Origin: Microcoleus sp. FACHB-672
Lineage (GTDB): Bacteria > Cyanobacteriota > Cyanobacteriia > Cyanobacteriales > Oscillatoriaceae
Reading direction: 5' to 3'
NCBI RefSeq assembly: GCF_014695725.1
Contig: NZ_JACJOU010000016.1
Location: forward strand, 62,001-126,000
DNA: 64,000 bases
Below, piece by piece: positions 52,846-63,300 of the stretch. How positions within the stretch are numbered: position 1 is the stretch's first letter; each line of letters starts with the position of its first letter. The notes below the pieces were generated by a model. That model saw only the letters and a list, made by a program, of their open reading frames with translations, was not told the DNA's origin and did not search any database. Made by a program: the position numbers and the translations under genes.

Positions 52846-53388
52846 CCCAGAGGGGGAGAGGGGGAGAAAAAACAACGGGTATGGGAAATCTGATGCCGGC
52901 AAGAAGCTACGGAATCTCAAACCTTCCCCGATCTAACTTTGGCAATCGAGTAAGAGAATTCTCACAAGTATTTTGCGTTAAAGTTGCTGGAAACTTATCT
53001 GCGCTATGCCACCCGAACGCTTTATCTGTAATAGCTTTAAGCTATTTAAACCTCAATTTAAAATCACAAATTTAAGATCGTTGACTGCGGCAAGTCTGAG
53101 AAGAGCAAAAGTGCCGGCAATCGGCTCTAAGCTTCAAAAGTAGATTCCATGCAACAGCGTAGCAGCGATAAAATAATGTTCACAAGGGTATATTGGGTGC
53201 ACGATCCGTAGAGTTGCTGAAAATATAAACTCAGCCGATCCTTTACTAAAGGATTTTCGTCAGCGTTAATATAGTCCCAGGAATTGCCGGCAGAACGCCA
53301 TAGCCTTGGGGGGTGAGATTCTACCCTTCGATCGTCCCAGGAGTTCTTGCACGCCTTATTCGCCAGCGTTTAATGAGGTTTGGAAGTC
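52846..53388. other. Spacer, no gene recognised
   Basis: Includes a G-rich linker after the rbgA stop and a 64-residue plus frame (52881-53075) with no family likeness. TCCCAGGAATTGCC and TCCCAGGAGTTCTTGC (53275 and 53336 regions) form a loose direct repeat. It holds the cyclase promoter. Confidence 0.5.
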
Positions 53389-55032
53389 ATGGCTGAGTTT
53401 AAGCTGCGCGTACAAATTGAGGGAAATCTTGAACAAACCATTACGGTGAATCAAGATGAATTTACAATGGGCCGCGCTCCAGAATGCAATTTACATTTAC
53501 CTTCTAGCGCTATTTCTAGGTGCCACGCTCGCTTTATAAAAGCAGGTGAAGGTGTGTGGAAAATTGAAGATTTAGGGAGCAAAAACGGAACGCGCTTAAA
53601 CGACAATTTGGTGATAGCTCCCGTCAAGGTTAAACACGGTGATACTGTACAGATCGGCCATGTTTGTCTGACACTACTTTTTAATGAGCCGGTTTTATCT
53701 CAACCGGCTGTGACCGCAAGCGTTCCCCCCAAAGTAAGCGTACCAAAAAATCCCATAACACAGGGGATGACTATTTTGCGTAACGTCACAGAGCTGCAAC
53801 AACAATGGATACAAGTTGATAACCAAGGAGACGACAATACTAACAAAGAAAAAGCAATTGCTCGTTTAAAAGATTTAGTGGATATCGCTAAATGTCTGAA
53901 TTATGCTGAATCTATAGAAGCAATTTTTTCACAGGTGCAGCGTGTTGTTTTTCGCGAACTTAGCAGTATTGACCGCTTAGCTTTATTGATAGATGTTAGT
54001 GGATTGGGAAAACTTGAATTATTAAATGCTGCCACTAGAAATGTTTCTCAACAGCAAAATCTAGCCTCAGATGGAAGTTGGATTAGCCGCAGTATTTGTC
54101 AAAGGGTGTTTGCTGATAAAGTTGCCATTCAAACGGCAGACGCCCAGATGGATGAACGGTTTGAGGATGAGTTCAGTATTATTGCTAACGATATTCGTAG
54201 CGCAATGGCTGTGCCTTTATGGGATGAAAATAAAGTGGTTGGGGTTCTTTATGCCGACGCTAATCTTTCCTTCAGTCATTGGACGAAGGGAGGAGAAGAA
54301 GACCTCAGCTTTTTTTCCACATTAGCCAATCTTGTTGCTTCCAGTGTGCAACGCTGGCTGCTGGCACGCAAATTGCGAAGTGAAGAAAAAATTCGGCACA
54401 GATTAGAACGCTATCATTCGCCGGCAGTGGTGCAACAAATGATGGTTGAAGGAGCATTAGAGGTTGGTCGTCTGATGCCGAAAGAGGACGATATTAGCAT
54501 TCTTTTTGCCGATATTGTTGGCTTTACTGCACTTTCAGAACGGTTAAGTCCTGCACAAATTGCAGAATTGCTCAATGCATTTTTTGAGGAAATGTTGCAA
54601 GAAGTTTTTGCCGTTGGTGGAACTCTCGATAAATTTATCGGAGATTGCATTATGGCATTTTTTGGCGCTCCAGAAGTTCAGCCAGATCATGCCGAAAGAG
54701 CAGTAACGGCAGCGCAGGGGATGCTGGCTCGGCTGGAACGTTTGAATGCTAATCAAGCATTACGCGAACCTCTACAATTACGAATTGCGATTAACAGTGG
54801 CAAAGCGGTTGTTGGAGATGTGGGCAGTTCTCAAAGAGTGGATTATACAGTATTAGGCGCAACGATTAATTTAGCGTCTCGGATGGAAGGCATTTGTCCC
54901 CCTGGTGAATGCGTGATCAGTGAAGCAACCTATCAGTTACTGAAAGACCCGCAAGGTTTTAAGGTGATGGAAGAATTTCGGTTTAAGGGAATTGACCGGC
55001 CTGTGCAAGTTTACCAAACAAAACGGCATTAA
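53389..55032 (+). CDS. FHA-GAF class III adenylate cyclase
   Basis: A 547-residue soluble cyclase. FHA domain first (about 1-95: FTMGRAPECNLHLPS, AISRCHARF, LGSKNGTRLND), binding phosphothreonine proteins; then a GAF domain (about 165-330: ICQRVFADKVAIQTADAQ); then the class III catalytic domain (about 365-545), with the metal ligands Asp375 in FADIVGFTALSERLS and Asp419 in KFIGDCIMAFFG, the base-binding site in DYTVLGATINLASRMEG, and the Lys nearby. Adenylate rather than guanylate specificity is inferred from the pattern. ATG at 53389 is chosen, with GAGG upstream. It may link Ser/Thr kinase signals to cAMP. It is convergent with the c-di-GMP gene. Confidence 0.93.
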   Translation: MAEFKLRVQIEGNLEQTITVNQDEFTMGRAPECNLHLPSSAISRCHARFIKAGEGVWKIEDLGSKNGTRLNDNLVIAPVKVKHGDTVQIGHVCLTLLFNEPVLSQPAVTASVPPKVSVPKNPITQGMTILRNVTELQQQWIQVDNQGDDNTNKEKAIARLKDLVDIAKCLNYAESIEAIFSQVQRVVFRELSSIDRLALLIDVSGLGKLELLNAATRNVSQQQNLASDGSWISRSICQRVFADKVAIQTADAQMDERFEDEFSIIANDIRSAMAVPLWDENKVVGVLYADANLSFSHWTKGGEEDLSFFSTLANLVASSVQRWLLARKLRSEEKIRHRLERYHSPAVVQQMMVEGALEVGRLMPKEDDISILFADIVGFTALSERLSPAQIAELLNAFFEEMLQEVFAVGGTLDKFIGDCIMAFFGAPEVQPDHAERAVTAAQGMLARLERLNANQALREPLQLRIAINSGKAVVGDVGSSQRVDYTVLGATINLASRMEGICPPGECVISEATYQLLKDPQGFKVMEEFRFKGIDRPVQVYQTKRH

Positions 55033-55258
55033 TGATGTCTTCTCAAGAGAAGCCGGTTTATAAGCCGGCTCCCCTGCGGATATATCTTGATTCCAGTAAT
55101 TTCTTATTTAATTGAGTGCCGGTTTTAACTTTTACGATTGGGGAAATTTATGATGAAACTCGCTATCATTGGGTAAACTGATAAGAATCAGACATTTTTT
55201 CTAAAAATAGAAACGCACTAAATTTGATAATTTAAAAAAACGTGCGGACTTTATGTTT
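55033..55258. other. Convergent spacer with a small GCCGG hairpin
   Basis: AGAAGCCGGTTTATAAGCCGGCT at about 55050-55070 can form a short stem and may terminate the cyclase transcript. No gene is seen. Confidence 0.5.
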
Positions 55259-57172
55259 TTAGTTGGAATCTGGAGTCTGATTCCCAACCATTAACCCAAT
55301 AAGTTCGGTTGCCTTATCGGTATTTACCGGCTTAGAAAATAAATACCCTTGCCCCAACTCGCACCCCAATTCTCGGAGTTTATCTAGCTGTGCCGGTGTT
55401 TCGATGCCTTCTGCAACAATATCCATGCTTCGGCTACGAGCTAGCGTTACAATCGTCTGAACAATTTCTACGCCGCTATTATCAGGCCCGATACGGCTGA
55501 CAAAAGAGCGATCAATCTTTAAGGTATCAATTGGAAACTCGTGTAAGCGGCTTAAAGAAGAGTAGCCGGTGCCAAAGTCATCAATACACAACTGAACGCC
55601 TAGGGTTTTTAGCTGCTTTAACATCCTTTCTTCCCAAGATAGTGTTTCTAAAATGCAACTTTCAGTAATCTCTAGCTTGAGTGAATCTCTGGGAATACCA
55701 GTGTCCTGCAAGATTTCCTCGATTCGACTGAGCAAGTTTGGTTGTTTGAGCTGCACGGCTGAAAGATTGACACTAATTGTTAAGGGAAAAATTTGGGGAA
55801 ACTGTTGCTGCCACAGACTTATTTGGTGACAAGCTTCCTGCAAAACCCACCACCCCAGATCGTTGATTAATCCAGTTTCTTCAGCCACAGGAATAAACTC
55901 AGCAGGCGGGTAGGTAACACCGGAAGAGTGATGCCAGCGCACCAAAGCTTCAAAGCCGCTCAATTTCCCCGTAGCAAGGGCAACAATTGGCTGGTAATCA
56001 AGGCAAAATTCTTGCAGGACAATTGCCCTTCTCAAGTCATTTTCCATCTGCAATCGTGCCATCGCCACCGTTTGCATGGCTGGATCAAAAACTTCGTAAC
56101 GCCCTCTGCCTTGAGCTTTAGCATAATACATTGCCAGATCCGCATCCCTGAGGACATCTTCTGGGCGATCATAACCGATTGTGCCCTGGATAATGCCAAT
56201 GCTGATCTCAGTAAACACTTCATAATTGCTCAAATTGAAGGGCAATCTTAATTGCTTTTGAATGCGTTCAGCAACCTTAATAGCCTCTTCTAAATCTTTA
56301 ATGTCTTCCAGCAAAATAACAAATTCATCTCCTCCAAAACGTGCAACTGCATCTTTTTGGCGTAAAGAAGTTTGTAGCTGGGCGGCAACACTTTTTAGTA
56401 ATTCATCGCCAACCAAGTGTCCGAGGCTATCATTAACCACTTTGAAGCGATCCAAGTCAATAAATAGCACCGCATATAAGTAATTTTGATGTGTATGCGC
56501 CTTATTGATCGCCTGTTGTAGCCGGTTCATAAACCAAGCTCGGTTAGGCAACTTGGTTAGGGCGTCATGAAAAGCATCATGTCCTAGCTGTTGTTCTCTC
56601 TGCAATAACTGAGTTTGAGTTTGTTGAAGCTCATGCAAAGCTTGTGTGAGTTCAGCCGTTTGAGAAGTTACCCGTTCTTCTAATTCAGTCGTAAGCTTCT
56701 GCAACGCCGCTTCTGCCTCTTTTCGCGCTTCAATTTCCTGCTTGAGAAGCACATTTTGGTCTTCTAACATCTTCGTCAAATTTCGCAGTCTCAGGTGTAG
56801 TTGCACACGGGCAAGGACTTCCTCTTGCTGAAAGGGTTTGGTAATATAATCCACCGCTCCCATCGAGAGTCCTTTAACCTTATCCACCCGCTCAGTTAGC
56901 GCTGTCATAAAAATTACAGGGATATCTTTTGTTGCCGGCGATGCTTTTAAGCGGTAGCAGGTTTCAAAACCATCTATCCCCGGCATCATTACATCCAACA
57001 ATATGATATCTGGCGAAACTTCTTTTAGCTTCTCAAGAGCGCTTTCCCCATCTTTAGCCACAAGAACTTTGAATCCTGACTCTCTTAAAAAGCTGAACAG
57101 AACTTTAAGGTTAATAGAGTTATCGTCAACAATCAAAATGGTTAATTCGTTGGAATTGTGCATATTACTCAT
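55259..57172 (-). CDS. Response regulator with GGDEF and EAL domains (c-di-GMP metabolism)
   Basis: A 637-residue cytoplasmic protein. Receiver (about 10-130) with [10 protein letters not shown] and phospho-Asp60 in [12 protein letters not shown]; a coiled coil (about 140-200); a GGDEF diguanylate cyclase domain (about 205-370) with the intact active site [13 protein letters not shown]; and an EAL phosphodiesterase domain (about 385-625) with [26 protein letters not shown] and [13 protein letters not shown], all catalytic residues apparently present. It can therefore make or break c-di-GMP, with the balance set by phosphorylation. The ATG at 57172 overlaps the end of the hybrid kinase gene by eight bases, so the kinase is the likely partner. 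Confidence 0.95.
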   Translation of the reverse strand: MSNMHNSNELTILIVDDNSINLKVLFSFLRESGFKVLVAKDGESALEKLKEVSPDIILLDVMMPGIDGFETCYRLKASPATKDIPVIFMTALTERVDKVKGLSMGAVDYITKPFQQEEVLARVQLHLRLRNLTKMLEDQNVLLKQEIEARKEAEAALQKLTTELEERVTSQTAELTQALHELQQTQTQLLQREQQLGHDAFHDALTKLPNRAWFMNRLQQAINKAHTHQNYLYAVLFIDLDRFKVVNDSLGHLVGDELLKSVAAQLQTSLRQKDAVARFGGDEFVILLEDIKDLEEAIKVAERIQKQLRLPFNLSNYEVFTEISIGIIQGTIGYDRPEDVLRDADLAMYYAKAQGRGRYEVFDPAMQTVAMARLQMENDLRRAIVLQEFCLDYQPIVALATGKLSGFEALVRWHHSSGVTYPPAEFIPVAEETGLINDLGWWVLQEACHQISLWQQQFPQIFPLTISVNLSAVQLKQPNLLSRIEEILQDTGIPRDSLKLEITESCILETLSWEERMLKQLKTLGVQLCIDDFGTGYSSLSRLHEFPIDTLKIDRSFVSRIGPDNSGVEIVQTIVTLARSRSMDIVAEGIETPAQLDKLRELGCELGQGYLFSKPVNTDKATELIGLMVGNQTPDSN

Positions 57173-60029
57173 CCACAGAATAGGTTTTTAATAGCTTGAT
57201 TATTTCTTTTTCTGCAAAATCTTCAGCTAACTTTAACAACTTATTTGCAAATGGAAGATAGCGACTGTCTATTTTTTTGAGTCGATTGGCTTCCCGTTCA
57301 ACACCTTCAATGTCACCGATACGAGCGGCATGAAATAGCGCTACAAGTTCTGTATATGGCGGGATCGTTAGCTCATCACTTCCGACATTTGATATATTAC
57401 TGAACTCTTCCTGCTGTTCCTTAAAAACTTCATCAGGCTGCTCGTAAATCCATTCTATTTGCAAGTAAATTTTTAAGAGTTCTAGCAACTCATCAATTTG
57501 GATAGGTTTTGGCAAAAAGTCGTTACAACCGGCTGCTTGACTATTTTGCCGGTCAAAGTTAAACACGCTGGCACTCGATGCGATTAATGTGACATCTTTA
57601 AACTCTGGTAACTGTCGCAAGCGTCGCGACAATTCCAATCCATCCATTACTGGCATCACTAAGTCTGTAATAATTAAATCTGGTTTAAAATCAGCAGCTT
57701 GATCCAACCCCTCTTGCCCATTACACGCTTCCATAATTTTAAAACCGAGTGGCTCTAGCATATTTCTAAGAACATTTCGATTTTCACGCCGATCATCTAC
57801 GATCAAGATTTTATAAGATTTTTCTCTAAAGCCAGTTATATTCTTTGAAAGATTCATTAAATCTGAATCAATATCTTGAGATACTACAGGCAAATCCAAG
57901 TCGAAATTAAAAATGCTGCCTTCACCAGAAACACTCTCAACTCTTAATTCACCTCCCATCATCTGAACAATTTTATATGAAATGGCTAATCCTAAGCCGG
58001 TGCCTTCTGCCTTTTGCTTTCTATCTCCGACTTGCTCAAAGGGTAAAAATATTTTTCCTAACTCCTCTGGTGCCATGCCAACGCCAGTATCTTCAATTTG
58101 AAAACGAATTTTTGCAATTGTTGATTTACCAGAGTCTTCTCTCTGACTGATTACCGCTACCTTAAAAGTAACCCCTCCTTTTTCGGTAAATTTTATAGCA
58201 TTGCCCAAAAGATTAATCAAAACTTGCCGCAGCCTTTTTTCATCAGCATAGACAGCCAGAGGAAGTTGATTTAATGCTTGATAATTAAACGTAATTTTCT
58301 TCTCTTCTGCTCGGTTGCGGCAGATTTCCACAACCCCATTTAAAAAGGAATTCAAATGAAAATTTGAATTTAAAATTTCCATTTTTCGCGCTTCTATTTT
58401 AGACAAATCTAAAATATCATTAATTAAAGTCAGTAAATGTGTTCCACATTGATAAATAATTTGAACGGCATCTTTTTGTTTTGAAGTGGCGCTTTTATCG
58501 CGTTCCATGATTTGAGCATATCCCAAAATCCCGTTAAGGGGGGTGCGAAGTTCGTGGCTCATATTGGCTAAGAATTCGCTTTTAGCTTGGTTGGCACTAT
58601 CAGCGGCAACTTTTGCTTCCTTTAGCTCGCTTGTCCGTTCTTCTACTCGAATTTCTAATTCTGAGTTAGTCTTTTCGAGTGCGGCAAAGGATTCACGCAA
58701 CTGCTGCGCCATTTGGTTAAAAGATTCGGCTAAAGATTCTAGTTCATCTATGCTATTCACCTCTACTTTTTGGTCTAGTTGACCACTGGCAATTGCTCGA
58801 CTTGCCTGACTCAAACGGAAAATAGGATGGGTAATCCAGTGGGAAGCGAGGATTCCTAATAAGGTCGCTAGCACTAAGGCCAAAAGACACAATAAGATAG
58901 TGCTACGAGTGCCGGCATTGATTTGCTCCATGAAGTCGGCTTCGGGAACGACGACGACAATCAGCCAATCAAGACCTCGACCATCTTGAAATGGGGAGAC
59001 TTGCACGAATTCGCGCTGATTATTCAGCATGAAGTCTAATTGCTGGTTGCTGTCAATTTTGTTGAAATCTCCAAAGCGTTCTATTAAATGCTTCGCTGTT
59101 CCTTTTATCAAGGGGACACTGCTTTCAATCGCTTTTAATCTCAGTGTTTCCTTGCCATCCTCACTTTTGATAAATGGGATCTCGGAAGTGGAAGAAGCCA
59201 CTAGCAGCCCCGACCTTTCTATAATAAAGGTTTTTCCCGATTTTCCTATTTTTAAACTTTGTAGGAAGTCACCAATTTCTGACAAAAATAAATCAGTGCT
59301 GACGACTCCCCGGAACGTGCCATTCTTGTCGTAAAATGGCTGGCTAGCGGAGATTCCCAGACTGGGTTGTATATAATATTGATAAATTTTATTCCATTGA
59401 GATTGGCCGGCAACTTTTGCGGCCTTATACCAAGGTCGAATACGGGGATCGTAGGCTGGGTGTATTTCTTTAAACTGAGTCGGATTGCCCTTCTTATCTG
59501 CCTTGATTATTGTATTAATAAAATTCGTAGATTTATCTGTTATTTCAATAACAACTGTGCCATCATCCTTATAACCGGCACCCGCATATTCTTTACGTTC
59601 TCCTCCGAAACTAATGTAGTTCACGGTGGAAAATTGCTGTAGTTGCCAGAAAAAGTAACTTCTCATCGGAATCATGTTATTTGGATTCCATAGATCGAAG
59701 CGACGAATGGCATCAACACTGATGGCATTAACCAAATGAGGCGTTTCTAAATAAGTGTGAAGTTGCTGCTTGATGCGGCCAAGTACCTCCATTCGTAACT
59801 GGCTGGTGACATTGTTGACAGCAGTTGTTCCGTTTCGTAGTGAAAACCATCCAGTCAGGCCCACAGCAGCAAAAATTTGCAAGACGAAGGGAACGACTAA
59901 AACGAGGCGGAGGGGGATTTTTCGGGGGCTTTTTGCTGCAATTTGAGGCTCGGTTGTAATTCGCGTCATGGGGGAGTCGTTTGAGTGTTGGAATGGTTTC
60001 GATAACAACTGTGGCGAACTCTTGGCCAT
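57165..60029 (-). CDS. Membrane hybrid histidine kinase: Cache-HAMP-HisKA-HATPase-REC
   Basis: A 954-residue inner-membrane sensor. The first membrane helix is [21 protein letters not shown] (about 45-65); a periplasmic dCache-like ligand domain follows (about 70-380: [26 protein letters not shown]); then the second helix [21 protein letters not shown] (about 405-455); coil; HisKA with His492 in [15 protein letters not shown]; HATPase with [14 protein letters not shown] and [13 protein letters not shown]; and a receiver with DDRRENRN and Asp789 in [11 protein letters not shown]. The C-terminal 80 residues form an extra helical part that may be an Hpt-like domain, though no clear Hpt His was seen. 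It likely transfers phosphate to the overlapping GGDEF-EAL regulator. Confidence 0.95.
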   Translation of the reverse strand: MAKSSPQLLSKPFQHSNDSPMTRITTEPQIAAKSPRKIPLRLVLVVPFVLQIFAAVGLTGWFSLRNGTTAVNNVTSQLRMEVLGRIKQQLHTYLETPHLVNAISVDAIRRFDLWNPNNMIPMRSYFFWQLQQFSTVNYISFGGERKEYAGAGYKDDGTVVIEITDKSTNFINTIIKADKKGNPTQFKEIHPAYDPRIRPWYKAAKVAGQSQWNKIYQYYIQPSLGISASQPFYDKNGTFRGVVSTDLFLSEIGDFLQSLKIGKSGKTFIIERSGLLVASSTSEIPFIKSEDGKETLRLKAIESSVPLIKGTAKHLIERFGDFNKIDSNQQLDFMLNNQREFVQVSPFQDGRGLDWLIVVVVPEADFMEQINAGTRSTILLCLLALVLATLLGILASHWITHPIFRLSQASRAIASGQLDQKVEVNSIDELESLAESFNQMAQQLRESFAALEKTNSELEIRVEERTSELKEAKVAADSANQAKSEFLANMSHELRTPLNGILGYAQIMERDKSATSKQKDAVQIIYQCGTHLLTLINDILDLSKIEARKMEILNSNFHLNSFLNGVVEICRNRAEEKKITFNYQALNQLPLAVYADEKRLRQVLINLLGNAIKFTEKGGVTFKVAVISQREDSGKSTIAKIRFQIEDTGVGMAPEELGKIFLPFEQVGDRKQKAEGTGLGLAISYKIVQMMGGELRVESVSGEGSIFNFDLDLPVVSQDIDSDLMNLSKNITGFREKSYKILIVDDRRENRNVLRNMLEPLGFKIMEACNGQEGLDQAADFKPDLIITDLVMPVMDGLELSRRLRQLPEFKDVTLIASSASVFNFDRQNSQAAGCNDFLPKPIQIDELLELLKIYLQIEWIYEQPDEVFKEQQEEFSNISNVGSDELTIPPYTELVALFHAARIGDIEGVEREANRLKKIDSRYLPFANKLLKLAEDFAEKEIIKLLKTYSVDE

Positions 60030-60494
60030 GCAAAGCCGGCTCTATCGTAGTGGTCTATGCCCTATATTTTGAGCGTCAATTTTGCTTAATATAATATCTT
60101 ACTTAAGGAAGCGCTCGAAGGGACTGAGAAATGTCCAAATTAAAATCAATAGATGTGGTTTATTGACAATATTTTGGGAGTGAGCCATGTTGGGAAAATC
60201 GGCGCAACATCAAACAGGTGATGCCGGCATCAAAAAGCGATTCACTGACTAGGGGCAAAACCTCGCAATCTTTACTTACAGAACCTGTGACGCTGCTATT
60301 TACGGAAGTCGCTATAAAATAGCAGCTCGTGGGGTATCATTTCTCCCTAATAAATTCAGCGCAGTTGGTAAATTATACTATTAACTATTTTTCCAATGAG
60401 TGTTTACTTTTCCAACTGATTCAGCAAGCCCTAACTAAACCGTATTGAATTATAATACTCTCTCAACAGCGACTCATCCCGAAACTCAGAAACC
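60030..60494. other. Spacer between divergent kinases
   Basis: 465 bp. A 21-residue frame at 60188-60253 (MLGKSAQHQTGDAGIKKRF) has GGGAGTGAG upstream but no recognisable family. TTGAATTATAAT (60445-60456) contains a good -10 box for the rightward gene. Confidence 0.5.
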
Positions 60495-61592
60495 ATGTCT
60501 AACCAAGCGTCTGACCGTCTTAAACAAAATGCTGAAAAAATTATGCGGATGTGGGAGAAGCGGGCGCGTGATGAAGTGAGCGCATCAACGCATCAAAATT
60601 CTCTTGTCTTGCAAAATTCCCTACCTCTGTACTTAAACCAACTGGTAGATGAACTCTCAAACAGAATTGTCAGGACACCTGCCCGAATCACAGCCGATGA
60701 GCTAGAAAGTACGCGGATTGGCAAGCTGCATGGGCGTGAACGGGCGGGATATGCTGACTACTCTATGAGTGAACTCATTTTCGAGTATCAGCTCCTCCGT
60801 CAAGTAATCTTTCAAGTTTTAGAAGAAGAAGCACCTTTAGAAGTGCAGGATAGAGACATTATTATCGGCTCTATTGAGCAAGCCGTTAATGACGCTGCCA
60901 CTCAATTCTCCGAAACGCTGCGAGATATTCAAGAACTATTTATGGTGACGCTAACTCACGATCTCAGAGGGCCTCTTAATGTTGTAAAAATGGGAACTCA
61001 ACTAACTCTGCGGCGGCTTGAACGAGGAGACAGCCATGTGGATGTCGCCACGAAGATGATCAGTGCGGTCAATCGACTAGATTCGATGATTCAAAATCTG
61101 CTGGATGCGAGTCGGTTGCGGGCAGGACAGAGCTTAAAGATGGAATTTGAAGAATGCGATTTTGAAGGGCTTGTTCAGGATGTAGTGGAGGATTTGAGCT
61201 TCGCTTATGGAGAGCGGTTCGTTATCGTCTGTGATGCTAAGATCAGGACTTATTGCAGCCGTAAAGAACTACGGCGGGTGATTGAAAATTTAGCAATTAA
61301 CGCAGTGAAATATGGTAGTGCTAATACGCCAATTACACTTACGCTTCAGCAAACTGAAACGCAGATCAGCCTCACTATCCATAATGAAGGCAATCCGATC
61401 GCCCTAGACGCTCAATCCATCCTATTTCAACAATTTCGTCGAACCACCTCTGCTGAAGAGCAAACCGGCTGGGGATTAGGATTATTTTTAGCAAAGAGTA
61501 TTACTGAAGCACATCAAGGGACACTGGAAGTTGAAAGTGGAGAGGGCAAGGGGACAAGCTTTATTATCAAGTTACCAAAAGTTCTTCCTTAG
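60495..61592 (+). CDS. Sensor histidine kinase with RsbRD-like N-terminal domain
   Basis: A 365-residue soluble kinase. The N-terminal domain (about 10-140) resembles the RsbT co-antagonist RsbRD N-terminus: MRMWEKRARDEVSAS, HGRERAGYADYSMSELIFEYQLLRQVIF. The HisKA H-box is TLTHDLRGPLNVVK with His155, and the ATPase domain has NLAINAVKYGS and TGWGLGLFLAKSI. No PAS, GAF or membrane segment is present. The H-box with Asp in place of Glu (HDLRGP) is common in this subgroup. Partner regulator not adjacent. This may sense redox or stress through the globin-like helical N-terminal bundle, but that is an inference. Confidence 0.9.
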   Translation: MSNQASDRLKQNAEKIMRMWEKRARDEVSASTHQNSLVLQNSLPLYLNQLVDELSNRIVRTPARITADELESTRIGKLHGRERAGYADYSMSELIFEYQLLRQVIFQVLEEEAPLEVQDRDIIIGSIEQAVNDAATQFSETLRDIQELFMVTLTHDLRGPLNVVKMGTQLTLRRLERGDSHVDVATKMISAVNRLDSMIQNLLDASRLRAGQSLKMEFEECDFEGLVQDVVEDLSFAYGERFVIVCDAKIRTYCSRKELRRVIENLAINAVKYGSANTPITLTLQQTETQISLTIHNEGNPIALDAQSILFQQFRRTTSAEEQTGWGLGLFLAKSITEAHQGTLEVESGEGKGTSFIIKLPKVLP

Positions 61593-61743
61593 TTTGAGAC
61601 ATTAAGACTAAGAAGAGAAATAGGGGATAAAGTAATGAATCCACTGTACCTCACCTGTGTTGGAACCGCTATATCTCCATGCGACGAAATAAAATTAGCT
61701 GTATTTAATAACAATTAGGGTGGGCAATTCCCACCCCAGCACC
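61593..61743. terminator. Convergent spacer with GGGTGGG hairpin (61718-61736)
   Basis: GGGTGGG and CCCACCC frame a five-base loop at 61718-61736, eight bases from the sufS stop. It is a likely terminator for sufS and may serve the kinase gene as well. Confidence 0.6.
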
Positions 61744-63006
61744 TTAACCAAAAATCCCACCAAAAAACTCAATCGCTTCTTTTAAAGAACCGACGAAAAT
61801 ATCAATTTCCTCACGAGTATTGTAGAAATACAAACTTGCCCGTGCGGTCGATTGAGCCTTTAAATAGCGGTGTAAAGGTTGCGTGCAATGATGGCCGGCA
61901 CGAATCGCAACCCCAGCCTGATCTAAAATTGTAGAGAGATCGTGGGGGTGAACATCACCGGCAGTAAACGCAGCCAGTGCCGCCCTGCCACTGCCATCTG
62001 CTTTCGGCTTGGGGCCATAAAGGGTGAGTTCAGGAATTTGTCGCAATTGCTCAAACAAATAACCTGTCAATTCATGCTCATAAGCTTCAATATTGTGCAT
62101 TCCTACACTTGTGAGGTAATCTACTGCCGCACCTAATGCAATCGCCTCGGCAATTGCCGGCGTTCCCGCTTCAAATTTTGCCGGCACATCTGCATAAGTC
62201 GAGTGATCTAGAAACACATCTGCAATCATTTCACCGCCGCCCAAAAACGGTGGCATCGAGCGCAAAACATCTAATTTCCCATACAGAAAACCAATGCCGG
62301 TGGGAGCGCACATTTTATGTCCAGAAGCCACTAACCAATCACAGTCAAGCACCTGAACATCAATCCCCATGTGAGGTGCACTCTGGCAAGCGTCAATTAA
62401 CACTTTCGCGCCGTATTTGTGGGCAATCTCGGCAATTTCGCGCACCGGATTGATGCAGCCTAAAGTATTAGAAACATGAACCACAGACACTAATTTCGTT
62501 TTATCTGAAATCAGCTTTTTAAACTGTTCCATGTCAAACTCTTGGGTTTCAGTTAGCTCAACAAACTTCAGCACCGCGCCGGTTTTTTGAGCAACAATTT
62601 GCCAGGGAACTAAATTGCTGTGGTGTTCCATTACCGAGAGAATAATTTCATCTCCTCGCTGCAATGTACTCAAACCCCAAGCGTATGCAACCAAATTAAT
62701 TGCCTCGCTGGCATTGCGAGTGTAAATAATTTCTTGATGTGATGCCGCATTCACAAACTTAGCGACTTTTTCCCGCGCCGCTTCATAGGCTTCTGTTGCC
62801 CTAGCGCTGAGGGTGTGAACGCCTCTATGAACATTAGAATTGTACTGATCGTAGTACATTTTTAAGGTTTCAATCACCTGCAAAGGCTTTTGAGAGGTTG
62901 CGGCATTATCCAGATAAACTAAACGATGTCCGTTGACTTCTTGCAGCAAAATAGTGAAGTCTGGGCGAACCCGATTAGCCAGCGTTTTTTCTTGAATGAG
63001 TGTCAT
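61744..63006 (-). CDS. sufS: SufS, cysteine desulfurase
   Basis: A 420-residue PLP enzyme that takes sulfur from cysteine for iron-sulfur cluster assembly in the SUF pathway. The fold signature includes [30 protein letters not shown] and [17 protein letters not shown]; the PLP Lys231 lies in [12 protein letters not shown] and the sulfur-accepting Cys374 in [15 protein letters not shown], with Gly/His-rich flank of the group II (SufS) type. The ATG at 63006 gives the normal length; the longer open frame to 63135 is repeat-derived. It follows sufD on the same strand after 294 nt, so it belongs to the suf cluster but may use its own promoter. Confidence 0.96.
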   Translation of the reverse strand: MTLIQEKTLANRVRPDFTILLQEVNGHRLVYLDNAATSQKPLQVIETLKMYYDQYNSNVHRGVHTLSARATEAYEAAREKVAKFVNAASHQEIIYTRNASEAINLVAYAWGLSTLQRGDEIILSVMEHHSNLVPWQIVAQKTGAVLKFVELTETQEFDMEQFKKLISDKTKLVSVVHVSNTLGCINPVREIAEIAHKYGAKVLIDACQSAPHMGIDVQVLDCDWLVASGHKMCAPTGIGFLYGKLDVLRSMPPFLGGGEMIADVFLDHSTYADVPAKFEAGTPAIAEAIALGAAVDYLTSVGMHNIEAYEHELTGYLFEQLRQIPELTLYGPKPKADGSGRAALAAFTAGDVHPHDLSTILDQAGVAIRAGHHCTQPLHRYLKAQSTARASLYFYNTREEIDIFVGSLKEAIEFFGGIFG

Positions 63007-63137
63007 AGGATTGAAGGGTAAAGAATGAAGTTTGAGATCGTATCTTGTCTGTAATCCAATACTTCTGAGGTTTAAATTTAACCTTAGAAAGGCTAGAAGA
63101 TTAAAGTGAGAAGGATTGGTATTTAACCCACTCACCC

Positions 63138-63159
63138 GCCAGAAATTTAAATTCCTGGC
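63138..63159. repeat. 22-bp near-palindrome between sufD and sufS
   Basis: Arms GCCAGAAATTT and AAATTCCTGGC, one mismatch. Same family as the perfect palindrome 110 bp on. Confidence 0.65.
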
Positions 63160-63268
63160 TAATACTCAACTCAGATAAATTTAGCTCTGGAAGGGTGAGT
63201 GAAGCAGTATTGAATATGAATCTATAAGCTTGTTTTTAACAGTCCATTTTAACGGACTTTTGCGATGA

Positions 63269-63290
63269 GCCGAGGATTTAAATCCTCGGC
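63269..63290. repeat. 22-bp perfect palindrome after sufD
   Basis: Arms GCCGAGGATTT and AAATCCTCGGC with no loop, 11 nt past the sufD stop codon. May terminate or stabilise the sufD transcript. The GATTTAAATC-centred family is widespread in cyanobacterial spacers. Confidence 0.7.
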
Positions 63291-63300
63291 TTGAGTGTAG

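Noticed and set aside
52881-53075. 64-codon plus-strand frame after rbgA
   Set aside because: Composition and sequence do not resemble a protein family; likely spacer DNA.
60188-60253. 21-codon frame with a good ribosome site
   Set aside because: Too short and without a known relative to be called a gene.
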